DNA of 64,000 nucleotides, from contig OW203992.1 of NCBI GenBank assembly GCA_934047225.1, positions 4,081,501 to 4,145,500 of the forward strand. The letters run 5' to 3'. Below, piece by piece: positions 41,901-43,846 of this stretch. The position numbers and the translations under genes are program-made. The notes under the pieces were generated by a model. That model was not told where the DNA came from, did not search any database, and worked only from the letters and a program-made list of their open reading frames with translations. This stretch comes from Ypsolopha sequella. Lineage: Eukaryota > Arthropoda > Insecta > Lepidoptera > Ypsolophidae. The stretch's first letter is position 1, and each line of letters starts with the position of its first letter.

Positions 41901-42802
41901 CAATTATTAATTACACTTTATAAATAAACATACTTTGAATGTTCCATTAATTACGTTAATTAAAAAAAAGCATGAATTTCACGAAAAAAGCGATTCAGTT
42001 TCCATGTTTCAAAACCTACTAACTAGAAAAAAACATCTTTTTTTCTAAATTTTCTAAATAACTGAAGTTTTGCGTGCGCGGCATCTGATTAGAGCAAGAT
42101 AGAGAGTCAAAAAACAAACGCGTTAGAGCAGGACTGAATTTTAGCATTGTGCAGCCCCTTAATATACTCTTAAATCGTTTATTCCAGGCTGTCTTCTTCG
42201 TAGGAAGTAATATTTATTACTTACTATCTGAAAATGGAACAGCAGTAAGCCAGATCACTATTGCTGAACGCAGAATTCGAAGGGCTTTCTTTGAAGGTGA
42301 TCTAAAGAGACTGATAAAAGTTGAAAAGAAAACAGAAGGAAAGAGCACAAATGAAAAGGAAAAACATATACGAGTATGTGGAACCATATGTGGAACACAC
42401 AAAGATGAAACCGACACAGGTGGCACGGACATAGGTGGCACGGACAAAGGTGGCACGGACACAGGTGGAACGGACATAGGTGGCACAGACACAGGTAGAA
42501 CGGACATAGGTGGCACGGACACATGTGGCACGGACCTAGGTGACACGGACACAGGTAGAACGGACATAGGTGGCACAGACACAGGTAGAACGGACACATG
42601 TAGCACGGACCTAGGTGGCACGGACACAGGTAGAACGGACATAGGTGGCACGGACACAGGTGGAACAGACAAAGACAAAGATGAAAAGGACAAACATAAA
42701 AAGGACATAGATGAAAAGGACAAACATAAAAAGGACATAGGTGGGACAGTGGAGCAGACCACAGAAGAGTTCTCATCTGTGGTGAGCCCATCGGAATGTT
42801 AA
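1638..42802 (+). CDS. divergent anoctamin (TMEM16-family) gene, whole locus, 5' incomplete
   Basis: Gene-level entry; exons follow. Anoctamins are ten-helix membrane proteins acting as Ca2+-activated chloride channels or lipid scramblases. Exons 1638-5026, 5568-5720, 9726-9880, 11003-11116, 17461-17560, 19085-19174, 19736-19863, 21609-21787, 22699-22789, 24525-24624, 26352-26579, 27888-28031, (28194-28271 uncertain), 29522-29727, 30265-30295, 32625-32748, 34660-34747, 35522-35639, 35774-35923, 36324-36402, 41076-41155 and 42188-42802 join in one frame: about 1,130 residues of CxC-rich N-terminus plus about 990 residues. The core follows family order: dimerisation domain, YALHDG, TM1, CPEC loop, TM2-TM10. 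Family members are usually about 650-1,100 aa, so the N-terminal extension is exceptional. No ATG lies early in the first exon, so translation starts upstream. Weakest joins: 30295/32625 and the 41155 donor. Confidence 0.9.
5568..5720 (+). CDS. anoctamin-like gene, dimerisation-domain exon
   Basis: Acceptor TTTTCAG ends at 5567 and donor GTAAGT starts at 5721; 51 codons, phase 0 to 0. It encodes FRDGIRVIDLMLVVKDD and, later, RIKFLVSVLKLGLELELE. This matches the cytosolic anoctamin dimerisation domain, whose hallmark is F-x-D-G-x-R-x-x-D-Y-x-L followed by a helix with GLxLE. It is the first family-diagnostic element and ties the Cys-rich exon to the anoctamin core. Confidence 0.9.
5881..6159. 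repeat. fold-back element, arms about 105 bp
   Basis: The left arm (about 5881-5990) begins GTATACAGCAGTGGCGTGCA. The right arm (about 6053-6159) is its near-exact reverse complement. The loop contains a small palindrome (GGGTAGACAATGTCTACCC). A related single arm lies at about 41625-41755. It lies in the intron after the dimerisation exon. Confidence 0.85.
6237..6497 (+). pseudogene. short ORF, possibly a retrotransposon C-terminal remnant
   Basis: An 86-codon open stretch contains NNEYGKRVWKHNLPFILNQL. This loosely resembles the C-terminal segment of some non-LTR reverse transcriptases, where basic residues precede a W/Y and an N-x-LP motif. The similarity is weak and there is no other domain. 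It could be chance. It sits in an intron of the anoctamin-like gene. Confidence 0.25.
6582..6750. mobile_element. MITE-like element with about 48-bp terminal inverted repeats
   Basis: The left terminus ATAAAGCCGATTCTGAAGGC and its reverse complement at the right end (to 6750) give arms of about 48 bp with only a few mismatches. Total length is about 169 bp with no coding sequence. Non-autonomous DNA transposon is the best reading; the superfamily is unknown. Confidence 0.8.
7729..8660 (+). mobile_element. 3' end of a non-LTR retrotransposon (reverse transcriptase C-terminus plus tail)
   Basis: The open frame 7729-8118 encodes MEGRRELHLAVMVHKIV and FRFAASKIWNDLPPPLQENV. These match the region after the polymerase domain of Jockey/CR1-like LINE ORF2 proteins (LxxRRxxHL, then AAxxxWNxLPxxL). 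A stop at 8116-8118 is followed by about 500 bp of AT-rich sequence ending in an AATAAA-like run and (TTTC)n at about 8637-8660, consistent with the tail. The 5' part is missing. It lies in an intron, same strand as the host gene. Confidence 0.7.
9409..9480 (-). mobile_element. tail fragment of an RTE-type LINE
   Basis: The reverse complement reads as the decayed 3' end CTTATGTCCAACAGTGGGTG followed by a GATGAGATGATGGA run. This is the same end as the better copies at 11283-11430, 30640-30790 and 40620-40920. Confidence 0.5.
9726..9880 (+). CDS. anoctamin-like gene, N-terminal domain exon 2
   Basis: Acceptor TTTTGTTCAACAG ends at 9725 and donor GTGAGT begins at 9881; phase 0 in, 2 out. It encodes MIFIKIHGPEDVLQRFGEAY, corresponding to the conserved anoctamin segment F-x-K-[IV]-H-[AG]-P-x-x-V-L. 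Acceptor, donor and phase match the neighbouring exons exactly. Confidence 0.85.
9994..10461. mobile_element. fold-back/MITE element with about 95-bp inverted ends
   Basis: The left end TACAGGATGCTCTGAAATTC recurs as reverse complement at the right end (about 10368-10461). Similarity extends inward about 95 bp, including a segment reading 'CAATAGGGGTCGAAAATGA' against 'CAACTAGGGGTCAAAAATAA'. No ORF is present. Confidence 0.75.
10617..10999 (+). repeat. two pieces of the GGGTTCCGTA interspersed repeat
   Basis: 10617-10790 carries GGTTCTGTACCCGAAGGGTG, a CTGTCTGTCTGTCC run and the TTTGAAATTTTCACAGA segment. 10838-10999 carries GGGTTCCGTACTCAGCATG and the end CACTCGCACTCAGACAATT plus a T run. 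The second piece stops against the acceptor of the exon at 11003. Confidence 0.65.
11003..11116 (+). CDS. anoctamin-like gene, pre-TM exon
   Basis: The acceptor is a T run then ACAG (ending 11002); the donor is GTAAGT at 11117; phase 2 in, 2 out. It encodes RSLIVYKMLLHLPFGPTFQE, equivalent to the R-S-x-I-V-x-x-I-L segment preceding YPLHDG in anoctamins. The pyrimidine tract appears to come from the adjacent interspersed repeat. Confidence 0.85.
11283..11432 (+). mobile_element. RTE-type LINE 3' end
   Basis: Translation across GACCGCCGGGAGTGG and CTTATGTCCAGCAGT gives DRREW and AYVQQ, the C-terminus of lepidopteran RTE-like reverse transcriptases. It ends in a GATGGATGGATGGATGA tail. A near twin lies at 30640-30790. 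Confidence 0.7.
11757..16292. repeat. satellite array of 73-bp units, about 62 copies, inside an intron
   Basis: Successive copies of GTCATAAGCAATCATACC lie 73 bp apart (11793, 11866, 11939). At least two unit types alternate: one with GAACTC, GAGTGC and CATCATAGTAGATA, the other with GAATTC, GAATGC and AATCACAGTAGACA. Rare variants recur at multiples of 73: CTTTTGAACT at 14151 and 14443 (292 bp), AGTAAACAAC at about 15141 and 15652 (511 bp), ACCAACGC at 12903 and 13341 (438 bp). That shows higher-order duplication. Identity decays at the right edge (CCGTCATAAGC, TTACGCTCATG). There are no unique spacers and no ORF. Confidence 0.97.
16345..16680 (+). mobile_element. tRNA-derived SINE copy
   Basis: A polymerase III-like A box (GGTAGCTAAGGG, about 16423) is followed about 40 bp later by a B box (AGTTTCGATCC, about 16462) in a tRNA-like head. 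After it comes a body with CATAGTATTTGTTCTTACC, CACTTGCTGAACGG and GCGTGTATTTGTGCCC. Parts of the body recur at 16930-17040 (reverse) and 29285-29420. Confidence 0.65.
16930..17045 (-). mobile_element. partial SINE body, reverse orientation
   Basis: The reverse complement contains GCATAGTATTTGCC, CACTTGCTGAACGGTGAAG and AAACCTGCGTGC, matching the body of the copy at 16345-16680. The tRNA-like head is absent. Confidence 0.6.
17461..17560 (+). CDS. anoctamin-like gene, YALHDG exon
   Basis: Acceptor TTTACAG ends at 17460 and donor GTAAGC starts at 17561; phase 2 in, 0 out. It encodes LVSGCIFRDVYALHDG then a Lys/Gln-rich linker. YALHDG corresponds to the near-invariant YPLHDG/FPLHEG motif just before the first transmembrane helix in anoctamins. 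It follows the satellite-bearing intron. Confidence 0.9.
17616..17776. repeat. fold-back/MITE-like element
   Basis: GGCGATTTGTGAGAGAGGCG on the left pairs with the reverse complement of CGCCTCGCTCGCAAATCGCC on the right. The element is about 160 bp and non-coding. It lies just downstream of the exon ending at 17560. Confidence 0.65.
17835..18440 (-). mobile_element. non-LTR retrotransposon C-terminal remnant, frameshifted
   Basis: The minus-strand frame at 18035-17838 encodes SPTQCKCGTGTQIMLHLLSC followed by CPNCT and DLWKA, the Cys/His C-terminal motif of some insect LINE ORF2 proteins. A second minus frame upstream (about 18400-18060) encodes NKLYPVACTAPPAVRREVAY, a motif commonly found ahead of it. 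The two are out of frame, so the copy is dead. Confidence 0.6.
19085..19174 (+). CDS. anoctamin-like gene, pre-TM1 exon
   Basis: Acceptor TTTCATTACAG, donor GTAAGT, 30 codons, phase 0 to 0. It encodes FHNWAQAFFCKYCSPLSCSL and then VQEYMGDR. This matches the family pattern W-A-x-W-x-x-x-x-K-Y-Q-P-x-x-x-x-x-x-Y-F-G-E-K. Cysteines replace typical aromatic or polar residues (CKYC), a divergent touch. Confidence 0.9.
19736..19863 (+). CDS. anoctamin-like gene, TM1 exon
   Basis: The acceptor ends TTCATAG at 19735; the donor is GTAAGT at 19864; phase 0 in, 2 out. VAYFFAFAEYYNRALNRLSV and the following hydrophobic stretch form TM1, matching I-x-x-Y-F-A-W-x-x-x-Y-T-x-x-L. A short acidic loop (GENEETK) leads to the extracellular Cys segment. 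Confidence 0.88.
20956..20992 (+). repeat. (GAT)n microsatellite
   Basis: About eleven GAT units in the intron 19864-21608. Apart from this and the fold-back at 21362 I see nothing recognisable in that 1.7-kb AT-rich intron. Confidence 0.8.
21362..21484. repeat. fold-back element, arms about 40 bp
   Basis: CACACGCACACAGATGCGTG then CTCTACACGCCG on the left pair with GCGTGTAGAGCACGCGTCTG then TGTGTGTG on the right. The loop is GC-rich. It lies about 125 bp ahead of the exon at 21609. Confidence 0.75.
21609..21787 (+). CDS. anoctamin-like gene, extracellular CPEC loop and TM2 start
   Basis: The acceptor is TGTTCCAG and the donor GTAAGT at 21788; phase 2 in, 1 out. It encodes FFCNAKENKPKICPECLEKD, matching the family's E-x-C-N/C-P-x-C disulphide loop between TM1 and TM2. 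LFDDGRLIVFSCFVSCW follows, matching LFDNxxTVFFAVFMxLW at the start of TM2. Cysteine spacing agrees with the family, so an extracellular disulphide-linked loop is likely. Confidence 0.92.
21796..22110 (+). repeat. interspersed repeat shared with 58540-58810
   Basis: It shares ACAAACGCT, GTATCTATGGAATATTATTA and GTAATATCCTAACAACAAAC with near-matches in the same order at 58540-58810. It begins within a few bases of the donor at 21788. No coding sequence; class unknown. Confidence 0.65.
22699..22789 (+). CDS. anoctamin-like gene, end of TM2 and cytosolic WKR-type segment
   Basis: The acceptor is TTTGCAG ending 22698; the donor is GTATGT; phase 1 in, 2 out. It encodes AILVAYKWSSKEKKLRWLWE then NSKAVSLAEVR. 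This is the divergent counterpart of W-A-T-x-F-L-E-x-W-K-R ... Y-x-W, ending in the RP that continues in the next exon. Confidence 0.85.
23036..23430. repeat. interspersed repeat shared with 30870-31340
   Basis: Shared blocks in the same order: ACTAAAATAGCTA, a stretch near 'GTCTGTATGCTATCC', AAAAAGTGT, then TTTCAA-AATTATTTCTATCG. It is non-coding. Two copies in introns of the same gene suggest one interspersed family of unknown class. Confidence 0.6.
23482..24101. mobile_element. DNA-transposon-like element with about 48-bp inverted ends
   Basis: The left end TACAGTGTGTCCCTCGTACA and the right end (reverse complement TATAGTGTGTCCCTCGTACA) continue matching through GTGAAACTAGA. The element is about 620 bp and AT-rich with no ORF, so non-autonomous. 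Confidence 0.8.
24276..24430. repeat. short inverted-repeat element
   Basis: TACAATGCGACAAGGCTCTT on the left pairs with the reverse complement of the right end (TACAGTGCGACAAGGCTATT). The arms are about 30 bp. Confidence 0.7.
24453..24502. repeat. perfect hairpin next to an exon acceptor
   Basis: ACAATGATATTAGAAG and CTTCTAATATCATTGT are exact reverse complements around an A-rich loop. The hairpin ends 22 bp before the exon at 24525. Confidence 0.85.
24525..24624 (+). CDS. anoctamin-like gene, linker and TM3 start
   Basis: The acceptor is ATATTTCAG, the donor GTAAGT; phase 2 in, 0 out. It encodes RPMYRKKVALYRNDDRKTAY then a hydrophobic stretch LFISSILLFVA. This matches the R-P-x-Y-x-x-K ... 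helix of anoctamins leading into TM3. Confidence 0.85.
25145..25700 (+). repeat. GGGTTCCGTA-type interspersed repeat, degraded
   Basis: It contains CTCCGTTGTCCGACCGTCCG, GGTATCAAATTGTAG (twice) and ACCGAAAAATATGAAAAAA, all shared with positions 60-240 and 57340-57380. No coding capacity is seen. Confidence 0.55.
26352..26579 (+). CDS. anoctamin-like gene, TM3-TM4 exon
   Basis: The acceptor is TTTTGTTACAG, the donor GTAAGT; 76 codons, phase 0 to 0. VVVWALITHFYFINFWF completes TM3. A cytosolic or loop segment rich in Lys and acidic residues (VLKDTVEDFIDDDISQ) follows, then AGLLIEALLITIFSMIVGY as TM4. Sequence identity to typical anoctamins is low here, but the topology is as expected. Confidence 0.82.
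26619..26782. repeat. near-perfect palindrome, about 164 bp
   Basis: GCGGGTCTACCGCGTAATTC on the left is mirrored exactly at the right; the arms extend through CAACATCAACTTGAGATTG and beyond. The centre is CCGCCTAACATGCC. A related, more diverged copy lies at 34411-34577. It starts 40 bp after the donor of exon 26352-26579. Confidence 0.95.
27645..27770 (-). mobile_element. LINE-like 3' tail with GATA run
   Basis: On the minus strand GCATTGAATAAAGTTTTTAT leads into (CTAT)n. This is the usual 3' end of some insect non-LTR elements. No coding part is left. Confidence 0.4.
27888..28031 (+). CDS. anoctamin-like gene, TM5 exon
   Basis: The acceptor is GTTTTTACAG, the donor GTAAGA; 48 codons, phase 0 to 0. 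It encodes LKWLAYFLTSCEGHTVFALY then SLTRKLFLISMVTVYPILVH. This matches the family's L-T-x-x-E-x-H-x-T ... S-L-x-x-K-L-F-x-F-x-F-x-N-x-Y-x-x-L. Confidence 0.88.
28194..28271 (+). CDS. anoctamin-like gene, possible extra exon
   Basis: Acceptor TATTTTCAG and a usable donor (GTATTA) enclose 26 codons with phase 0 on both sides, encoding DNGIMLRWMVQGDLF then TNLWEPITTTK. The family has no equivalent segment here. Its second half is repeated in reverse at about 29130-29165. It may be a lineage-specific or skipped exon, or a chance open stretch. The reading frame holds without it. Confidence 0.4.
28326..28470. repeat. hairpin element with nested inverted repeats
   Basis: GTTTTACAATCTAATTTTGC plus AATTTAAAACT on the left are exactly mirrored on the right. 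An outer pair, CGCGAATAATC and GATTATTTGCG, encloses a T/A run. The element is about 145 bp and non-coding. Confidence 0.85.
28481..29180 (-). mobile_element. non-LTR retrotransposon 3' fragment
   Basis: The minus-strand open frame 29079-28618 encodes NSVIWAPHEAKYC and LERIQNKFIRYLYLRHYG. This is the post-polymerase region of Jockey/CR1-like reverse transcriptases. The 3' end is an (AAAT)n tail at 28481-28495. The element is 5'-truncated and lies in an intron, antisense to the host gene. Confidence 0.75.
29285..29420 (+). mobile_element. SINE body fragment
   Basis: CATGCCCAAAAAGCGTGTAT, TTGTGCCCGAGGTACTGC and CACCCTTATTACGTTGGGAC match the 3' body of the SINE at 16345-16680. No tRNA-like head is visible. 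Confidence 0.55.
29522..29727 (+). CDS. anoctamin-like gene, TM6 exon
   Basis: The acceptor is CCTTTCCTTCAG, the donor GTGATT; phase 0 in, 2 out. It encodes NVCALGSCLHHIFAVYVGTW then SFQVIYPFLKYIF. This matches the family's E-E-C-x-x-G-C-L-x-E-L ... helix. The N-x-x-x-E Ca2+ ligands normally near the end of this helix are not present: the segment has no acidic residue or Asn after the Cys pair. The loop before NVC is about 15 residues longer than in mammalian members. Confidence 0.85.
29867..30142. repeat. fold-back element, arms about 90 bp
   Basis: TACAACGTGTAACAGAAAGG on the left is mirrored at 30123-30142. Inner blocks also match: GGTTACA/TGTAACC, CTTCAAATATGG and AATGGTATAGAACAACTTTT. 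Confidence 0.9.
30265..30295 (+). CDS. anoctamin-like gene, short post-TM6 basic exon, 3' boundary uncertain
   Basis: The acceptor is TATGTTTCAG. With two carried bases it reads RKKKLTKELL, the basic segment after TM6 in anoctamins. The next exon accepts phase 0 if it starts at 32625, which needs a weak GTCGTC or GTCTAC donor at 30293 or 30296. The better-looking GTCAGG at 30321 is out of phase. With the phase-0 choice the TM6-to-TM7 spacing equals that of mammalian members. Boundary inferred, not certain. Confidence 0.5.
30640..30790 (+). mobile_element. RTE-type LINE 3' end
   Basis: The translation contains DDRREWRSPEKAYVQQWTN then a stop, the C-terminus of RTE-like reverse transcriptases. 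A GATGGAAGGATGGATGATAT tail follows. It is nearly identical to 11283-11432. Confidence 0.75.
30870..31340. repeat. second copy of the repeat at 23036-23430
   Basis: Shared order of blocks: AAACTAAAATAGCTA, TTCTGTATATGCTTCC, AAAAAGTGTG and ATTTCTATCGAG. It is non-coding. The remaining stretch 31341-32240 holds nothing I can identify. Confidence 0.6.
32252..32330. repeat. short palindrome, about 79 bp
   Basis: ATGAAATTTCGACTCCCCAT on the left is mirrored by ATGGGGAGTCAAAATTTCAT on the right with one or two mismatches. The loop holds a second small hairpin. Confidence 0.85.
32625..32748 (+). CDS. anoctamin-like gene, TM6-TM7 linker and TM7 start
   Basis: It starts after ATTACAG (32624), or after CCTCAG at 32638 if the upstream donor is different. 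The donor is a consensus GTGAGT at 32749; phase 1 out. It encodes RWLFNVKDWRRRVPVWETEY then MLPPFTDK and MDRYDF. It matches the family's basic linker, W-E-x-D-Y-x-L-x-P-F, then TM7. The Ca2+-binding Glu pair of TM7 aligns to Arg and Phe without a gap, or to two Asp residues with a one-residue shift. Confidence 0.8.
32816..32945. repeat. fold-back element, arms about 48 bp
   Basis: CGAAAACAGACTCACGCATG and a following TAGACG ... GACGATCTCGG block are mirrored at the right end. It lies 68 bp past the donor of the previous exon. Confidence 0.85.
33313..33983. repeat. long fold-back element, about 670 bp
   Basis: The left arm begins ATGCAGGGTGTTAAGATGAA and its reverse complement ends at 33983. 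Inner matches include AATATTCC, CATGCTATTCAAAATGCAGA and CACAAGCAAAGCAAGCAGTA. The arms carry different small insertions, so it is old. Confidence 0.9.
34411..34577. repeat. diverged copy of the palindrome at 26619-26782
   Basis: GGCTCTGCCGCGTAATTTTC on the left and AATTATGCGGTAGACCCGCA on the right, with ATGCCATC/ GGCATGTTAGGCGGGCG at the centre. The left arm is more decayed than the right. It ends 82 bp before an exon acceptor. Confidence 0.8.
34660..34747 (+). CDS. anoctamin-like gene, TM7-TM8 exon
   Basis: The acceptor is CTTTTTCAG, the donor GTAAGC; phase 1 in, 2 out. It encodes LTQLSLCTFFVTSFPLIPLF then STLFNMYDFR. This is the best-conserved anoctamin block (F-V-T-L-F-V-A-S-F-P-L-A-P-L-F). 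At the TM8 Ca2+ site the usual E-x-x-x-D becomes D here and Ser in the next exon. Confidence 0.93.
34815..35470. repeat. element with about 140-bp inverted ends
   Basis: CGCTTAGCGGAAAGTGCATA on the left matches the reverse complement of TATGCACTTTGCGCTAACTG on the right. The match extends through GGTTTATAAAGCA. Inside are a hairpin (AATTAGTCATGATCTTCTC mirrored) and a LINE-type tail with CCTGGAAGATATTGCTATTA ending in (AAAT)n at about 35300-35330. Confidence 0.8.
35522..35639 (+). CDS. anoctamin-like gene, TM8 end to TM9
   Basis: The acceptor is TTTTTTGTTGCAG, the donor GTAAGT; phase 2 in, 0 out. It encodes RYSARLFLCSHRRPLFPRFA then GIGTWRHVLSFVAFATVFFN. This matches R-L-D-A-x-K-F ... R-R-P ... 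I-G-x-W-x-x-I-L ... N-A-F. RRP and IGxW are kept. Confidence 0.92.
35774..35923 (+). CDS. anoctamin-like gene, TM9 end and extracellular loop
   Basis: The acceptor is TTTTACAG, the donor GTGAGT; 50 codons, phase 0 to 0. It encodes AYMVSSHSVLAENIAYFNTH and then YQYVNFLYNEYEQG. This corresponds to N-A-F-x-I-x-F-T-S-D-x-x-P-R and the loop with a Y-V-N segment in mammalian anoctamins. Confidence 0.85.
36324..36402 (+). CDS. anoctamin-like gene, loop exon ending in a minisatellite
   Basis: The acceptor is TCTTTTCTTTTAG; phase 0 in, 1 out. It encodes STDQNEFYKDLTSKGDVSSE then GNCLLTG. The donor GTTAGT at 36403 sits in the first unit of the 22-bp repeat. Without splicing an in-frame TAG follows at once. 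The hydrophilic loop lies between TM9 and TM10. Confidence 0.8.
36390..36609 (+). repeat. 22-bp minisatellite carrying splice-donor copies
   Basis: About ten units of TTGTCTGTTGGCTGGTTAGT plus AA. Most contain GGTTAGT; the second contains the consensus GGTAAGT, others GGTTGGT or GGTTATC. The first unit overlaps the exon end, so the array multiplies the donor of exon 36324-36402 downstream of the in-frame stop. Confidence 0.95.
36686..37307. repeat. giant palindrome, arms about 268 bp
   Basis: The left arm 36686-36953 begins ATCCCATCAAAAACACAAAA. The right arm 37040-37307 is its reverse complement with very few differences. The loop is about 86 bp. The high identity points to recent origin or ongoing gene conversion. 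It lies between the minisatellite and the OTU pseudogene. Confidence 0.95.
37367..37854 (-). pseudogene. OTU-family cysteine protease domain, frameshifted
   Basis: The minus-strand frame 37854-37633 encodes PIPGDGSCLFHSLSFFMYGN, the OTU catalytic Asp/Cys loop (GDGxCLF). A second frame from about 37642 to 37367 encodes GSVSELMAATALYPFTFEIY then RLRFSGIFFGGHYEML, with the catalytic His (GHYE). The halves are one base out of register, so no single ORF spans the domain. OTU proteases are known as accessory domains of Helitron/Helentron and other insect elements. It lies antisense in an intron and is likely transposon debris. Confidence 0.75.
38170..39420 (+). repeat. three imperfect tandem copies of the GGGTTCCGTA-type repeat
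   Basis: GTTTGTCAGGCGCTACC recurs at about 38475, 38851 and 39260 (376 and 409 bp apart). Each is followed by TTTTTTGTC and GGGTTCC- or AGGTTCC-type blocks, and the last ends with AGATTCGCACTTTACCGG. No coding sequence. Confidence 0.8.
39640..40033 (+). mobile_element. Helitron 3' end (5' limit unknown)
   Basis: CGCGGGCGAAGCCGCG can form a 5-bp stem. It is followed ten bases later by CTAG (40030-40033) and a host T, the signature of Helitron 3' termini (hairpin, CTRR, A/T insertion). Upstream is the GTCAGTCAGTCAGTGACA-type sequence common in moth elements. Confidence 0.65.
40180..40612 (+). mobile_element. Helitron 3' end, second copy
   Basis: CACGCGGACGAAGTCGCGGG then CAACAGCTAG (ending 40612) repeats the hairpin-CTAG signature, with a slightly changed stem. 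Upstream is a CTGTCTGTCTGTCTG run at 40187. Confidence 0.6.
40620..40920 (-). mobile_element. RTE-type LINE C-terminus
   Basis: The minus strand encodes VGRPRARWTDDLKDVAVGGW then DRQEWRNIGEAYVQQWTNTG and a stop near 40640. This is the conserved C-terminus of RTE-clade reverse transcriptases (GRP..RW.DDL ... WR..GEAYVQQW). A (CATC)n-type tail follows. Frames are broken further upstream. Confidence 0.8.
41076..41155 (+). CDS. anoctamin-like gene, TM10 first half
   Basis: Acceptor TTGCATTTCCCACAG; phase 1 in. It encodes QRIKDHCGSECNN then IRLKIFFIYV, a Cys pair in the loop and the first half of TM10. Joined to the next exon it aligns without gaps over 26 residues to A-R-L-A-F-V-I-V-F-Q-N-L-V-M-F of ANO1. 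The donor must be in phase 0; GTCGGT (41156) or GTGGTC (41153) are the options and both are weak. Confidence 0.72.
41372..41390 (+). repeat. poly-C run
   Basis: An uninterrupted C run of about 18 in the last intron; length errors are likely in assemblies. Confidence 0.8.
41625..41755 (-). repeat. single arm of the 5881-6159 fold-back family
   Basis: AGTTCTGTGCACGCCACTG, GCCTACCCTGGCGTCATACA and TTTTTTATTGTCAAACTTGA match the right arm and loop of the element at 5881-6159. The other arm is missing. Confidence 0.65.
42188..42802 (+). CDS. anoctamin-like gene, last exon: TM10 end, amphipathic tail, GGTD repeats
   Basis: The acceptor is GTTTATTCCAG; phase 0. AVFFVGSNIYYLL completes TM10, and VSQITIAERRIRRAFFEGDL corresponds to the I-x-x-E-K-x-x-x-x-x-L-F-x-R-E-E amphipathic tail of anoctamins. 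Then comes a repeat of about seventeen 5-residue units of the type GGTD[TI], with GRTD, CGTD and CSTD variants, and a charged end with two KDKHKKDI-like units. The stop is at 42800-42802. The tail is acidic and Thr-rich, unlike any anoctamin tail I know. An AATAAA lies 5 bp past the stop. Confidence 0.88.
   Translation, partial: AVFFVGSNIYYLLSENGTAVSQITIAERRIRRAFFEGDLKRLIKVEKKTEGKSTNEKEKHIRVCGTICGTHKDETDTGGTDIGGTDKGGTDTGGTDIGGTDTGRTDIGGTDTCGTDLGDTDTGRTDIGGTDTGRTDTCSTDLGGTDTGRTDIGGTDTGGTDKDKDEKDKHKKDIDEKDKHKKDIGGTVEQTTEEFSSVVSPSEC
42408..42666 (+). repeat. 15-bp coding minisatellite
   Basis: Units of the type GGTGGCACGGACACA recur in frame. The 15-bp period keeps both strands open in several frames, which explains long antisense ORFs here. 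Confidence 0.93.
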
Positions 42803-42806
42803 TTTA

Positions 42807-42812
42807 AATAAA
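42807..42812 (+). terminator. poly(A) signal of the anoctamin-like gene
   Basis: AATAAA, 4 bp after the stop codon, followed by T-rich sequence. The 3' UTR would be very short. Confidence 0.65.
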
Positions 42813-43760
42813 CATAATTTACTGTGAATTTGTTTACATATGGTTTACACGTTATGTCATCTCCTCTGCTGATCAAAATATAATGCATAAAATTAAATTT
42901 TTACAAGTAAATTGGTGGTTTTTTCGTCATCGTGAAATTATACGTGTTGTCTATGAGAAGAAAACGTGTTTTATTTATAACTTTTTATTCAACATCAGGC
43001 TACTTACGAGTACAGTCGTGTACAGTTCAAGGTTTTAACAGCTTTGACGCCGCAATAAGAACCGCAAATAGTTATCCTGTCATGCTGGCGTCCGTACTCG
43101 TAAGCAGTTCATCGAGTTCCGGCACGCGTAATATGTACGATTATGTTATGTTATGTTATGTTAACTTTTAATTTTAAATTTCTGTTTATTTTCAAATAAT
43201 TTCTTTATACTAGGGACTGAAAAATTATGAACTGAAATAAAAAAAAAAAACCTATAATTATTATTATAAATGGCATCTCTTCTTAAAATGGGTTTTAGAC
43301 AGGAGTTCAAAGTGTTCTCTTTTATAATACGTAGTAAGTGATTTTTTATTATTATTATTTATATTTACATAAAAGTACAAATTTTCAGATAATTCTAATA
43401 AGCTACACATTTCAATCATCTGAACATATATTTAATAGAAAAAATGACTATTACTAGACAGAGACTTCACCGTTACTAGGAACAAAAACAAAACATAATA
43501 ATAATAATAATAAAGGCGTATGGATGTGACGACCCCATCGCCCTCTGGTACGTCCAGTACGTCCAGTGCAATCAGTCACCGCAGGGCGGCTTGTGGCGAG
43601 CCGATGGTGAGTGGCGACACCACGGACCCTACCTCCAGGGGACACTATCACACATGCGCTTACACACACACATACACACAGCAACACACCCCCCGCCTCT
43701 GCGCTTGCCTTAACCAGCTGGCCAGAGTGGAGATGCAAGAGCGGAACCTATTGGCTTCGC
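42813..43760. other. intergenic interval, nothing coding recognised
   Basis: AT-rich, with short runs such as TTATGTTATGTTATG (about 43144) and (AAT)n (about 43496). A GC-richer block with CACACACACATACACACA at 43666-43683 follows. No gene-like frame. Confidence 0.4.
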
Positions 43761-43763
43761 TCG

Positions 43764-43846
43764 GTTGGTGATCATTGAACCTGTTCCTGGTCCCTGGCCG
43801 GGTCTCCGGTATGGGTTCGGGCGGTTGATTGGATTTCACCTTGTAT
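43764..43846 (+). repeat. left copy of an inverted pair flanking the DNA transposon
   Basis: GGTGATCATTGAACCTGTTC, a CTGGCCGGGTCTCCGGTATG block and GGATTTCACCTTGTATAAT match the reverse complement of 49592-49676 almost base for base. Diverged copies sit at 51996-52075 and 52478-52551. Confidence 0.9.

Noticed and set aside
42217..42791. Two antisense ORFs of about 180 codons
   Set aside because: Period-15 coding repeat keeps several frames open; translations are periodic Cys/Pro/Leu repeats.
43454..43771. Overlapping ORFs of 83-94 codons
   Set aside because: Lie in a GC-richer, repeat-like block with CA runs and part of the inverted flank; no domain or splice support.
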